From Acanthosepion lycidas (taxonomy: Eukaryota; Mollusca; Cephalopoda; Sepiida; Sepiidae): DNA of 64,000 bases. Position 1 is the stretch's first letter. Every line of letters starts with the position of its first letter. The position numbers and the translations under genes are program-made. The notes under the pieces are model-generated. The model saw only the letters and a program-made list of their open reading frames with translations, was not told the origin of the DNA and made no database searches. The stretch spans positions 24,453,760-24,517,759 of the forward strand of contig OZ010573.1 in the NCBI GenBank assembly GCA_963932145.1, read 5' to 3'. Of this stretch, positions 22,585 to 34,067 are shown one piece after another.

Positions 22585-22713
22585 GGGTGTTGAAAAGTTC
22601 TTGCATCAACCAAGAAGTGATTTAAAAAAAAAAAAAAGAAAAAGAAATTCAGGTATTCAGTCATTTGGTCAGATTTTGGGAAGTTGGTTAAGATGAGAAC
22701 TTTTCAGCACCTC
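22585..22713. mobile_element. MITE of the same family, copy with clear inverted ends
   Basis: The left end 'gggtgttgaaaagttcttgc' pairs with the right end 'gagaacttttcagcacctcc'. The interior has 'catttggtcagattttggga', shared with the copies at 1088 and 43845. An A-rich tract splits the arms. Confidence 0.75.
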
Positions 22714-22840
22714 CTTATAATAATGCTAGTGATGTTCTGTCTTGTTGGTTTAAAAGAAAAATGGAAAACTCACTTTGGTTTGGATTGTTTTGTTTTAGAG
22801 CATATCAACTTCAATGGGTTATATAATGCTAACAAAATTT

Positions 22841-23015
22841 TTGTTGCTGGTAATATTTTTTGCCAAAAATGTATTTTTGGTAATATTTTTTTTGTTTTTT
22901 TCAAAAATGCATTGTTGGTAATACTTTTCTTTCTTCAAAAATGTATTGCTGGAAATAATTTTACCTTTAAACATATATTGCTGGTAATTATATTTTACAA
23001 AAAATTATTTCTGGT
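22841..23015. repeat. Degenerate tandem array, ~32-38-bp unit
   Basis: About five units carry the core 'ttgctggtaata…caaaaatgta'. Unit length changes mainly in a T-rich part. The open frame across it repeats LLVI.F…KCI.GN and is most likely incidental. Confidence 0.75.
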
Positions 23016-23190
23016 ATTAAAACCTATTTTTACACTTTCACAGTGCTTTGACACCAGTTTGCTTTGACACCATTTGCTCATAGCTGGGACCCTAACCGGT
23101 GCTACCACCTGGGTCAGAGTGGACCTGGGAACATCAGCAATTAAGAGGTGGTTCCATGCTTCTCAAAACCTGATCAGAGGCCTTGCTGTC

Positions 23191-23250
23191 AGATGTAATT
23201 TATCATCTTACCCAGGATGCAGATGTAGTTTATCATCATACCCAGGATGA
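23191..23250. repeat. 30-bp tandem duplication
   Basis: 'agatgtaatttatcatctta'+'cccaggatgc' is followed by 'agatgtagtttatcatcata'+'cccaggatga'. It keeps frame in a short open frame (DVIYHLTQDA/DVVYHHTQDD, then EEEEDWAALFKQTDLF) that I do not recognise. Confidence 0.8.
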
Positions 23251-23416
23251 CTCTGGTTATGTTATAGAAGAGGAAGAAGATTGGGCAGCACTATTTAAGC
23301 AGACAGATCTATTCAAAAAGAAAAAAATAGGGAAAAATATTTTTAGAAATAATTTTTGTCCTCTAGCATTCATTGGACATTTCTCAAGGCTTGACATTTG
23401 TTTGATAAAAAAAAAA

Positions 23417-23420
23417 ATTT

Positions 23421-23456
<36 letters not shown>
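23417..23456. repeat. Long T homopolymer
   Basis: About 38 T. Others are near 14353-14379, 17908-17931 and 23540-23557 (T), and 15374-15393, 17624-17650 and 46581-46612 (A). Some may be tails of old retroposons. Confidence 0.9.
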
Positions 23457-23460
<4 letters not shown>

Positions 23461-23593
23461 GGGTTCTATTCATAACATTGATGCAGTGTAAAACTGAGCC
23501 CTGATATTTTAAAGTTAGCTGGATTTAGCTTTTATGCATTTTTTTTTTTTTTTTTTTGCTAAAAAAAATGTTTAAATGAACAATAGATATATA

Positions 23594-23695
23594 TTAGGTT
23601 GGTGCAAAAATAATGATGTAACAATGTTGTTTTTTGACGTTAAAAAATACGTCAAAAAACGACATTATTACGTCATTATTTTTGCACCAACCTAA
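23594..23695. mobile_element. MADE1-like mariner MITE, copy C (102 bp)
   Basis: Terminal repeats as in copy A, TA on both sides (23592-23593, 23696-23697), long-type centre with GACGTTAAAAAATACGTC. Confidence 0.95.
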
Positions 23696-23747
23696 TATTT
23701 TTACTAAAAGAATAAAAATTTATATAAATTAGTAAAAAAAAAAAAAT

Positions 23748-25890
23748 ATACCATATTTTCTGGCTTACAAGACTCACTTTTATTTCCCTAAAAAAACTAC
23801 CCTGAAAAATATGTGTGTGTCTTCGAAGACGAATGTAAGGCAATGCCCAGGCTCAAGTAAGCTTGAACAGTCAATTGGCTTGATTGATAGTGACTTTGGA
23901 TTTGTATGTTGAGTCATTACACTATAATGTTAGCTATCTAATTCAGTCTTTTATATGATGTAATCTCAGTACTTAGCTGTTACAAGTATTTCCAAGCCTA
24001 TAAACCTTCCCGGAGCCAAGCCACAAGCTTAAATATGCACCTTCATAAAAATTGATAGCATGACAAGAATGGCCTGAAAATTAATGAAAAAATTTTTCTT
24101 TGTGTTAAATGTATATTTCATTATTGAGAAGAAACACTAAAGTATTTTTTGAATATTTTTTGAAATTTTTTACTCATTCTTAGCATATCTGAAATTTTAG
24201 TTAAAAATCTTGTTTACGAAATAATGAACAAAAACTCGATATAAGCCATTTTTTTTTTTAAATTTTGAAAAATAAGTTAAATTCTTCATTTAAAATTCGT
24301 TTAAAAATTAATTATGCGTATTTCAAAATTTATTCAAGAAATTTAGAAAATTTGAAGTTTATTTAAAATATTTTGAAAGAAACTTTTACTTACTTTCTTC
24401 GTAGAAAAATGTTTTTTAAGATAAAAGAGAGCCGATCTCAACATTGCCGTCAATTGACAAGTGCTGAGTGATGATGCCTGTAAATTATTGACAGCTGATG
24501 TGAGATTCTAGTTCTCATATGGAAGGACAGAATGGACATATTATTTTTTTAAGTGGACCTGCTTAAATAGTACCTTGTAATAATTAAAGTAAAAAAACTT
24601 TCGCCATTCCAATTTTTTTTTTTTTTTTAAGTACTGTACCATAAGTTTGTTGATACTACTTGGAGAAATTATAAATACTATAAAATAAAAAATGAAGATA
24701 CAAGTGCTGCACTGCTGACGTTTTTTTTATTGCACACACGATACTTCCAGGCTTCCATAGATTTCATTGGTAAAGATTATTGACACAAATTAATTTTTTT
24801 AATATACGTGTGCTCGTTAGTTTGTAATAAGCTTTGGAAATTATAATCTGTAAATATATATCTACTTAATAACAACATTTGTTAAGTTCTACAAACTCTT
24901 CCCTAATTTTAGAAGAATTAGCAACATAATGTAAAAATAAAAAAAGTATTTCAGAAATAACAAATAATTGTTTTAAAAATTCATTTTTCATCGAAATATC
25001 TTTTTGCTTTCAGAAAATATTGTCCATGTTCATTGAAATAAATAAAAGCTATTAAAAGCTTTTGAAATTAAATAATATTTTTGTTTTATTGAGTTTTGTA
25101 TGTTACACTTCAGAGACAATTTTCAGGTAGGGGTGGTCCAACTAAAACAAAAACAAAAAAAACATGATTTGGTTTCCTCAAAGCATTGTGCTTTTAACTA
25201 ATATAATCATTAATCTCCTCAAAATTGAAATTATAGAGTTTTCGTACATTTAGTTAGAAGGGGGTAATACATATGAAAAAAAATATTTCTGGCATGACTT
25301 TACTAAAAAAAAGATATAATAAGTTCCATCATTTGTGAATAGTTTCTGAAAGTTTCATTAAAATCTGACAATTATTTTTGCAAGATTTTTCAAATTAATG
25401 TGTGTCATACAGGAAAAAACGCGCTAAAATTTTATGTTATTTTATTGGTTCGGTTGATACAAAGAGAAACAAAGTTTTTTTTAATCAAAATTTACAATGT
25501 TCTAAAAAGAAGGAAAAATTTTAAAAACAATAAATACTTTGATCTTTCCTCTCAATAATAACATAAGCATTTAGACGCTAAAATTTTGTTTTCGTCAACT
25601 TTGGCATCTTTTTCATCATGCTATGTTCTGTTTTTAGCGATCTCATGAAGGTGCCTAAGCTTAAACATTCCTTGTTTACTAGAAGAGGTGGGAGTCTTTC
25701 TGCTCTTGACTAGTCTGTCATTGTCAAACAAGCAAAATTGGACAAGTGATTAATGTAAACAATATGTGGTGCCATTATGTGATGGACACATGGTGAATGT
25801 GTTGTTATATGAGAATGACCTTTTTTTTTTTTTTCTTAGAAATTTCTTTCCAATATTAGGGTGTGTCTTCCAAGACAGAAAATACGGCAT
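23748..25890. mobile_element. 2.1-kb non-autonomous DNA transposon
   Basis: The left end ATACCATATTTTCTGGCTTA and the reverse of the right end ATGCCGTATTTTCTGTCTTG are inverted repeats and continue as AAGACtCAC / AAGACACAC. The similarity reappears deeper: left 'aagcttaaatatgcaccttc' (24025) versus the inverse of 'gaaggtgcctaagcttaaac' (25646). The inverted arms are therefore about 250-300 bases long. No reading frame of note lies inside, and the interior is AT-rich. Ends resembling xCGTATTTTC…AAGxCGCAC are common in vertebrate and invertebrate DNA elements, but I cannot name the superfamily. The target duplication is unclear. Confidence 0.75.
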
Positions 25891-26721
25891 CCATTTATTC
25901 TTTATTTAAGATAAATAATTATTATCCCACAATGCTTGTGCATGTGCTTCTGAAAAAAAAATCTCTCTTCAGAAAGTTTATTAAAAAAAGTTAAAAATTA
26001 TAGATATCAATGATGTAAGCACAATTTAAAACTTGACATTTGTAAACAGCAACTAAGTCTAATAACTCTTAAGAAGTCAAGAATTGATTTTACACTATCG
26101 ATATTACCTCCCCCCTTCTAAATCAATAAAAAGTCAATAATTTTTTGATTCAGACAAATGTGGCTTGAGGAAGGTCTAATGATTGCTAATCTATGGAAAC
26201 TATCACCTGAAAAACTTTTTTATGTGGACCAATTTATTTAAGTAGTGCCAGAGGGGCTTGTGGTATAGTTGAAGAAAGACTACTTCTACTGTTACTATGA
26301 TGTCACTTCCTGCCACTTTCGTTCAGCTGAAGGCCAAGGTGTATGGATGGTTAACATTTGAGTGACATTAGGTTGTGTTTTAAAGAGTCAAGTTGAAGTC
26401 ATTATAAGGGACACATTACAAAAGAAAAAAAATTAGTATTCAAGTAACTAGAAATTGAATTCTGATAGTATCAGTTGGAAAGAAATAAGTTCATAAGTCA
26501 CCAGTAGTGTCCAGACCATGTCAAAGACAATTCATTATTGCTTTTCCACATTATAATGTTGGTGATTCAAAGAACAAAAAATCAAATACATAACCAAACC
26601 AAAAGAAGGACAAATTGTTTGACCACTTTGAACAGTGTTGGTTGTTGTAAGTTGAAAAGAGAGGGAAAAAAGGACTCTGTGCAAATTCTCTTTTCCTGTC
26701 TCCACAATGCTTATTTGTAAT
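25891..26721. other. Intron sequence, nothing identified
   Basis: AT-rich, no repeat partner in the window. Confidence 0.5.
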
Positions 26722-26795
26722 AATAATAACAAAGATGAGGATATTAGTCTGAATGTAAATACCTCCTCCCCAGAAATTCAGACAGAAATGACCTT
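26722..26795 (+). mobile_element. 3' fragment of the same family
   Basis: Shows 'aacaaagatgaggatattag', 'tctgaatgtaaatacctcct' and 'cagaaattcagacag', the outer arm segment only. Confidence 0.6.
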
Positions 26796-27126
26796 AACTT
26801 CTGTTTCTCCAGAAACTCATTGTTTGTGATGTGGAATTCATTTCTCTAAGAAAATTTAATCTCATTTTCAATGAAGGTATCAGGCTGCATTAAACCTGTT
26901 TTATTTTATTTTTTGTTTTCTTAAGAATCAAGACTTGTCTGTTTCCAGTAGAATTCTCTTTGTAAAAATGGAGGTTTGAATTGTTTACATCTTACTTAAT
27001 TGTTGTTAAAATAACCATAACTTCACAGAATTATTAAATTTGTTTGTTAATGTTTATTGGATTTGGTAGTTCAATTAAATACTTTTAAATTCAGTATCTG
27101 TCTATGTTTCTGAGATGAGGTATTAT

Positions 27127-27559
27127 GTACACTATTTATGTTATTTGGACTGTTGTCCTCATCTTTGTCACCATATTTATTATAACGTTTCGGCTGTTGT
27201 ACGCTCCGGACTTCTTCAGGTGGTTGGAATCTCAAACTGAAACCTTTATTACACTCACTGGGGTAGACTGTTCTAGTTCCACATGTTCAATGGATGTCAG
27301 TTATCAGTTATCTCCTGTTAATTCCCCTCTCCAACTTATCCACTGCCTTAACCAGGTATTGAACTCACACTCTTTGGGTTCTGTCACTGGCTCTAACCAA
27401 CACCTTTATCCACTGTGCCATGTGTCCTTGAGCAAAATAAAGGGTTCAGTTCGTCATTCCAATCAACTGAAGAAGGCCGGAGCCTACAATGGCTGAGACG
27501 TTGTAATAAATATGTTGACAAAGATGAGGACAATAGTCTGAATTATGTAAATAGTGTAC
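27127..27559. mobile_element. Inverted-arm element with hammerhead-like motifs and a tRNA-like centre
   Basis: The left arm (27127-27230) and right arm (27456-27559) are reverse complements over about 100 bases. Read in its own direction each arm runs CTGAAGAAG…CCGGAGC…, then GAAACGTT or GAGACGTT, then TAATAAATATG, GACAAAGATGAGGACAA and finally GTAAATAGTG. The centre has a minus-strand tRNA-like unit at 27353-27427 (A box GGCACAGTGGATAAAGG, B box GTGAGTTCAATACC). Parts of the arm recur at 26722, 28599 and 31840. Long frames through this region are artefacts. Confidence 0.75.
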
Positions 27560-28584
27560 TTTTGAATTCATTAAGATTGTTGGGAAAAGATTCCATGAGT
27601 CACTATTTGTTGAATAAAAAAAATGAGAGAAAAGATTGTTGTGTGTTCAAATGAAATGATATTTATTTAATCGCAGGATATACAAATTTTAACTGTAATT
27701 ATGAAATGAAAGAAAGTTCTTCTCTTTGACTGCAAGGAAATGAACATGAATAGTCTTTTAGTGAGAAAGAGAAAGTGGAGTTAGGAAACAAAATCAAAGG
27801 GGGGGGTGCTGTTGTTTTGGTAAGAAAGACAGGACACAGGGGTTGACTTGTGTCTCTTTACTACTGTCAGTCCTTCTGCTGAATTGAATGAATGTTTGGT
27901 TTTTATGGTCCTGTGTTATTTATTGGCAGGAGCTGATTTTATTGGCTATTTATTTTTATTAAATCTAAAATTTGAAGTGTTTGAAACCCAGAAGTTTGCA
28001 TGGAGCCCCTTGCACTGTGTGTTTATTTTTGTCATTTGCTGCTTTGATTTGATACTATTTACTTCTGCTTACTGTATAAGTTAAACTATTTGACCATCCT
28101 TTACTTTTTTTTAATTATGCATTCTTTAGTTATTAGTTGTTATGGATATGGTGAAGGTTGAAATGAACTGTTCTTTGCATAGACTGGACATGACATGTTT
28201 CCCATGAAAGTATTTGTTTCTGATTTATACTGTAACAAACAAATCTCTGGTTATTTAAACTATGTTTTATTCACAACAATGTCGATTTAACTTGCCAAAT
28301 TGAACCTTACTAACCCTCACTCAACTGCTGACCATTTATAAACATTGGCTGAACAGAAAGGCAGGAGGTAATATCACAGTCACAGTGAGAGTTGTCTTCA
28401 CTCCATAATCCAACACTTACATATATTGATTCTTGTGGATCAATTTCCTCATAATTGTTAGCTTTTATAATATTGTTTTGGCTGCTGTACAATCTGGTCT
28501 TCTGCTTTTTCTTTTAATTTTGTTTTTGTTGAATCTTTACCCATTTTCAAATACAGAATGTTCATATGTAATTTTTTTTTTTAT
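27560..28584. other. Sequence between two copies of the inverted-arm family
   Basis: The frame at 27848-28084 is hydrophobic (FMVLCYLLAGADFIGYLFLL) but has no splice context or recognised family. Otherwise nothing. Confidence 0.45.
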
Positions 28585-28598
28585 GAATTATTATTAGT

Positions 28599-28718
28599 AT
28601 CTGTCTATATTTCTGAGTTGAGGTATTATGTACACTATTTACACTATTGTTTCGTCCGAAATGTTGTAATAAATATGGCGACAAAGATGAGGACAATAGT
28701 CTGAATAATGTAAATAGT
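28599..28718 (+). mobile_element. Short copy of the same family with a 14-bp target duplication
   Basis: The arm sequence 'cgaaatgttgtaataaatat' and 'gacaaagatgaggacaatag' is present, preceded by the inverted outer end 'atctgtctatatttctgagt'. The 14-mer GAATTATTATTAGT occurs immediately before (28585-28598) and after (28719-28732) the element, a clean target-site duplication. Confidence 0.75.
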
Positions 28719-29009
28719 GAATTATTATTAGTTTTAACCTATAAAAATTTTTATTTTTCCTATGTGAAATTTCTGATGAATCTTATTAAGTTAATGATTG
28801 AATAAGATACAACAATAAAAAAGCTGTAGAAATTACCCTATCAAATATATATATTAACAACTTTAACAAAATATTGCAATAACTGTCATAAATATGAATG
28901 ATAGTTGTTATTTTAAGAAGGAGGTACAAATGAAAAGATTTGAAATTGACAACTTTTTCCATTTCACTGAAACAGCTGTTAAACACTTCTATCTTCCCTT
29001 TTTTTTCAT

Positions 29010-29200
29010 TTTCTCACTGAAACCAAGTAGTGTCTTTGATATGTCTTCTCATGCTATCAAAACTGAATAATCCATTATTTATGAGGTATTGACAGATGTT
29101 TTTTTTTGTTTTTTTCACTGAAACCAACTAGTGTCTCAGGTATGTCTTTTGTCTTTCCATGTGACTGAAATGGAATAGTCCATTATTTATGAGGTATTTT
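29010..29200. repeat. Tandem duplication, two ~101-bp units
   Basis: Units at about 29010-29100 and 29111-29200 share 'cactgaaaccaa-tagtgtct', 'tatgtctt' and 'tccattatttatgaggtatt'. They have diverged more than the pair at 51260. Confidence 0.8.
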
Positions 29201-30586
29201 GGCATGATGTAACAGTCTTTTGAACTAAGAAAGACAGGGGCAAGCACAATTATTATTATTATTATTATTAGTAGTAGTAGTAGTTGTAAAGATATTTTTA
29301 CCACAGCACTTGGACATTATATCTTCTAGTGTTACTCAAGTATCTTGTCATATTCACTAAACCTTTTAGGAATATTGAACGTGAGAACTCTTCATTTTGA
29401 TTCATTGGCTTTATTTTCCTTTCTGTCTTTATCATATCAGTTTTTTCAGTCTTTATTCTGTTTGTCTATACTCTTTCATTTTATCATTGCCTACCATGTT
29501 TAAGATAAATTTGATAAAATAAATTTATCTATAAAATGAATTAGAATAAACATAATTTTAACTTTTAGTATTCCGTTGGTAACTTTGTTTACTAAGAAAA
29601 AAGTTGCCCTTGTCACTGTACAAGACTACAGTCACTAAATGATAGGATTAGAATTTTGAGATTGGGTTGTCACATCTGGCTATGGCAACAGCGAAAATTA
29701 TTTTAAATGAAATAAAAAATGGGACTATTTTTGAGGGACCTTGAAAAAGAATTTACTGGAAGTACTAATGTTTATGAAGAACTCTGTGTTAAAAAAGATT
29801 TTAATCTAGACCCAAATGGCAAACATTTACTGTTTCTGCATAAAGTCATGTATATTAAAGTGTATGTTTTATGGTACTTTTTGCTGATAACATTTGAACA
29901 TTGATGTGGTATTTTAAAAAAATTCAACTGAAGTTTGCTGGTATCTTATTTTGAAAGTACACTCACTAAATTGAATTTCAACTTAGTGGAAAGAAAATTC
30001 ACAAAGAAATTTCATAAAACACTGATTCTTGTGAGATGCAGGTTTTTTTTTATGTAAGTTTTTATTGGAACAGAAAGCACACAGATGTAATGTCTGCTCT
30101 TTTTAAGTTAGCAAAAGTTATAGATTTACAGAAATAACTGGGATGCTGATACAGAAACGTTCTAGTGAGAAAACAATAATGTCTGGATTTCATTTTTTTA
30201 CTGCTTTCAAATCTTTTTGAATAATTGTTAGGTTTTCAAAAGGAAATGTGTATAGTGCAGTTAACGCATCTCTAGAAATTGGAACAATTCTGTGATTATT
30301 TTGTAGAGATTAATTATCTTTATAACTCTCTTTACTTTAAATAAAAAGAAAATTTAATCCATGTAGATTTAAGTCATTGATGAATCATTGTCAGTTTTTA
30401 TTACTCATGCTGCCCATCATATGACTATGTTAAACTGATAAATTTGACTATGTACTCTGAAACAATAAGAACAGTCAGTCAGCAATCTCTGCACCCATAG
30501 CGAACAAATAACAAAGCTGAACTATCCTATTTAATATTGTCTTTGAAATTTATATGCAAATATTGAGAGAAATTTGACTGATTTTA
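29201..30586. other. Intron sequence, nothing identified
   Basis: A (TTA)n/(TAG)n microsatellite is at 29250-29284. No exon or element recognised. Confidence 0.5.
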
Positions 30587-30656
30587 TTAGGTTGGTGCAA
30601 AAATAATGTCGTTTTCTCACATGTGAGAAAACGACATTATTTTTGCACCAACCTAA
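30587..30656. mobile_element. MADE1-like mariner MITE, copy D (70 bp, perfect palindrome)
   Basis: The element is an exact 35+35 palindrome by eye, centred on CACATGTG, with TA at both sides (30585-30586, 30657-30658). The loop is effectively zero. It is the smallest and least diverged copy and shares its core with copy B. Confidence 0.95.
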
Positions 30657-30658
30657 TA

Positions 30659-31839
30659 TGACACCTTTACCTTTGTGACAAGTTATTAAATTAATTATGG
30701 GTGGGGCATGTGATAAAAAGTTCAATGAATCACAAAACTTGTAAACAATGTCCATTTCTTCATAACATTATTGCCAGGTTCTTTTTGCTGAAATGAATCA
30801 TTATTTGGGATGGTGCCTTCTAATTTCTCTGTAGGCAGAAGTCTTCTATTTATCATGTTTACAAAGTAACACGATCCTTATATATATGGTTCTGTTTAAT
30901 TCATTATCCACTAATGGCTTTACGAAGGTTTTAATTAATAATCAGTGCAAAATTCATAATGCTAGTAATTCAGACACGCCAAAGAGAGGCTATACAATTT
31001 TTTTGTGATGTCAATGAACACTCAATGCCACTTTTGTAATGTCAACAAATATTTGTCTCTTTTGTAATGCTTGTTGTTGTAGTAAAGACTTTGTAATTGC
31101 ATATGCAACTAGAGTAGCGCCGTTGAACAATACTGGTGTCAGACACCTTGATATTACTTGCTGGAAATGTAACCACCGTATAGTAATCTGAATAGTAATC
31201 CATACAGTGATCAGTATAGTGAATAGAGTAGAGAATTTTTATTCATATAGTAATAGAAGATAGAATAGAAATAGCGATTGTTTAGATGTCATGATACTGT
31301 CTATTTATGGGTTTTCCTCTATGGTCATGTGATCTACTTAATTCAATAATGGGATTGCCTGTGTTTGCTCACTGGTGATCTATGTTCAAACTCAAGTATC
31401 GGCAGCAACACTTTATTCCTGTATAGCACAGTTATTCACTTAAAGAAAAAAAAAAAAAAAAATCATATACTGAGGTTGCTAAGATCTACAAAAAATTAAT
31501 CTTGTATTCAGCATATAACTTTTTATCCAGTACATTGTTATAATTGTTCTATGTTGCAAAAAGGTATGCTAATTTGGAGTACCTGTTCTACCCGGTTTTT
31601 TCATGATCACAATTGGTGATACTATGGCAAAACTCCACACCCAACTCTTCAGCCTCTGCTCTTCTCACACTCATGCTCATTTTATTGAGTGACTTATACA
31701 AATTTCCAAACCTCAATTTATCGAGTGGCTGAGGCTCAGAAATTTGCATAAGCCACAAATTTATCTTACAAAGTCTCTGAGCTATGAGATCAGGTTTTTC
31801 TTAAATTATAGCTTTTGGATTGGCCATCTACCCTGGTGG
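30659..31839. other. Intron sequence, nothing identified
   Basis: AT-rich; an A-run at about 31445-31461. No element recognised. Confidence 0.5.
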
Positions 31840-32003
31840 GTGAAATAAAGGTTCAGTTTGAAATTCCTATTACCTGATGAAGTCCAGGGCATACAACGGC
31901 CTAAACGTGAATCTGACAATAAAGATGAGGACAACAGTCTGAACAATGTAAATAATGTAAATAATTGCAATACCTCATCTCAGAAATATAGACAGATACA
32001 ATT
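31840..32003 (+). mobile_element. Single-arm copy of the same family
   Basis: It reads 'aaataaaggttcagtttgaa', CCTGATGAAGTCC, CATACAACGGCCTAAACG, 'aataaagatgaggacaacag', 'taataatgtaaataattgca'-like sequence and 'acctcatctcagaaatatag'. This is the full arm order seen at 27440-27559 plus the outer end seen at 27091-27125. No left inverted arm. Confidence 0.75.
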
Positions 32004-34067
32004 GTATTTTACAAGAAAATCTACATTCAGAAGAGGTTATAGAAATAGTTTTCCAAATTATTCCTTTTACCTGTTTTTTTTTCTTTCCTCTCTAGCTTTT
32101 TCCCACTCTACCTTTCTTTCTTTACACCATCTTCTCTCCCTCCTCCTTTACTTAATTCTCTTTGCTTAATATCATTATGGTCAGAAAAGCGGGAAGTGGG
32201 TGGGTGCTGTGTACAGATATTACACTCTGATCATTGGGAGAAAAGTGTCAGGGTCAGACAGAGAAACAAGCAGAATAATTGTATAGATAATTCTGTCTGC
32301 AATTTCTTCAAGTTCACATAACTTTCTGGCTTTACCCTAAAAGTTTTTCTTGCATTGTTCCACTGATATGAGGAATGATTTGCTTTTACTAAACAGACTC
32401 ATTGACAGGTGCTTAGTCATTATTGAACCAGTTTGTACCTGGGTTTTTTTGCCTCTATGAATCAGTGTGACCTCTGAGTATTTTTTTGGCACACTGGAGT
32501 TGGAGGTGATAGTCATGGGGGTAGCAGTGGTGTGGTGGCGTTGCTTACCTTCATTTTGTACTTAACTAAAACAGCTACCCCAAATTATTTTCTTATTCAC
32601 TCTGAAACTTTGGGTGCTCAGTTTGGCCATGGTTTTTGCTTTGTCTTGTCTGGGTCAGAACTACCTGGGGGAACATTTACCTGTTTGCTAAATCTCTTCT
32701 GCATCCTCACTGTATGATTAAGGTAAAAAAAATGCATGTAAATTCTTTTCATATTCCACTCTACTCTCTTTATTTTGGTGATGGACATTAGATGATGCCA
32801 AAGAATTCAGAAATGTATTTGAAACGGTCCAACTCTCTTGGAAATTACTATGAAATTTTAGAAAATTATAGCAGTGAAGTTTCAAAATACTCAGGATCTA
32901 CCTATTGTCATCACAGCTAATATCATCATCATCATCATCAACACCAAAATCAGTTGATCCTTAACACTAAATTTAGAATGAATATATTCAAGCCAATAAA
33001 TTTCATATTAATTTTTTTATAATATAAAGTTGTTTTGAATAATGAGTGTAAATTGTTCTACCTTTTTTAATCCTTTGCTAAATATTATCAAATAACTATT
33101 ATTGCCTAAAAGATCTTGTCCCAATGTGATCAAAATAAATGGCTTCTTCTGTAGATTTGTAGACTTACACTGTCACATAGGTCTTTTCTGGTGTTGTGGA
33201 GTAATTTTTCATTGTAATGAAGATTAAGAATATGTTATCTGTAGGGTGTTGTGTGAGAAGCATTTTTTTGTTGAAGTAATTTTCTTTTTTATAGAGTTTT
33301 GACCACATTTTGAAACTGTTTTCTATGGGTTCATACATAGTGTTATTAAGTGAAGGTTTGGTGTTTTTTGTATTTTTTTAATCAGAAGTGCTTCTATTCA
33401 ATGTAAATATATACATAAATGTGTGAAAATATTTTAATGACTTAATCTAATATAAAACCTCTTAAAACTTAAATCTCCATATAAGGCACAAATATCAATT
33501 TTTATATCACCAAAATAAATATGCAAATCTCCTTTGTTGGCATCTTGTGAAAGGTTATCTTGTCCAAACCAACAACTCATCTCTTGCTCCATGTTAAGAT
33601 TTCCCTATTAATATTTAATAGTAGTGCTTTTACGTGAAACTGATATAATGAAATAATAAAAATAATAATGATTATAATGAAACTGACATAATGTATAATG
33701 CCGGATTATGTAAACTATCTTAAAAGCAGTTTTCTGTTTTAAATTTAATGTGGAATTCATCTCTTTTCAAATGCTATATTTCAAGTGTTAGGATTTCTTT
33801 GATTATTATTTTTTTTTTTAAAGAGACTTTTAAACTTGACACATCCTGTAAACAAATTGTGTGAATTTTCCATTTCCATTAAGTGTATTCAATAGTTTCC
33901 AGAACACTTTTTCTCTTTTTTTAAAAACTAGCCTCAATACGTAATTGTGGGGGGGTGGATTTTTTTTACGGAGACTTTTTCTAATGTTTATTTATATTTT
34001 TGATCATGACATTTAAAACCTTTTACGTTCACGTCTTTCTTTATAAGATTATTTGGGCATATTCTTA
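32004..34067. other. Intron sequence, nothing identified
   Basis: Short frames at 31858-32169 and 32532-32717 have no family resemblance. A (ATC)n run is at 32921-32940. Confidence 0.5.

Noticed and set aside
27125-27496. 123-residue open frame
   Set aside because: It runs through the left arm and tRNA-like centre of the inverted-arm element; its openness is incidental.
27848-28084. Hydrophobic 78-residue frame
   Set aside because: No start context, splice signals or family resemblance; flanked by mobile elements.
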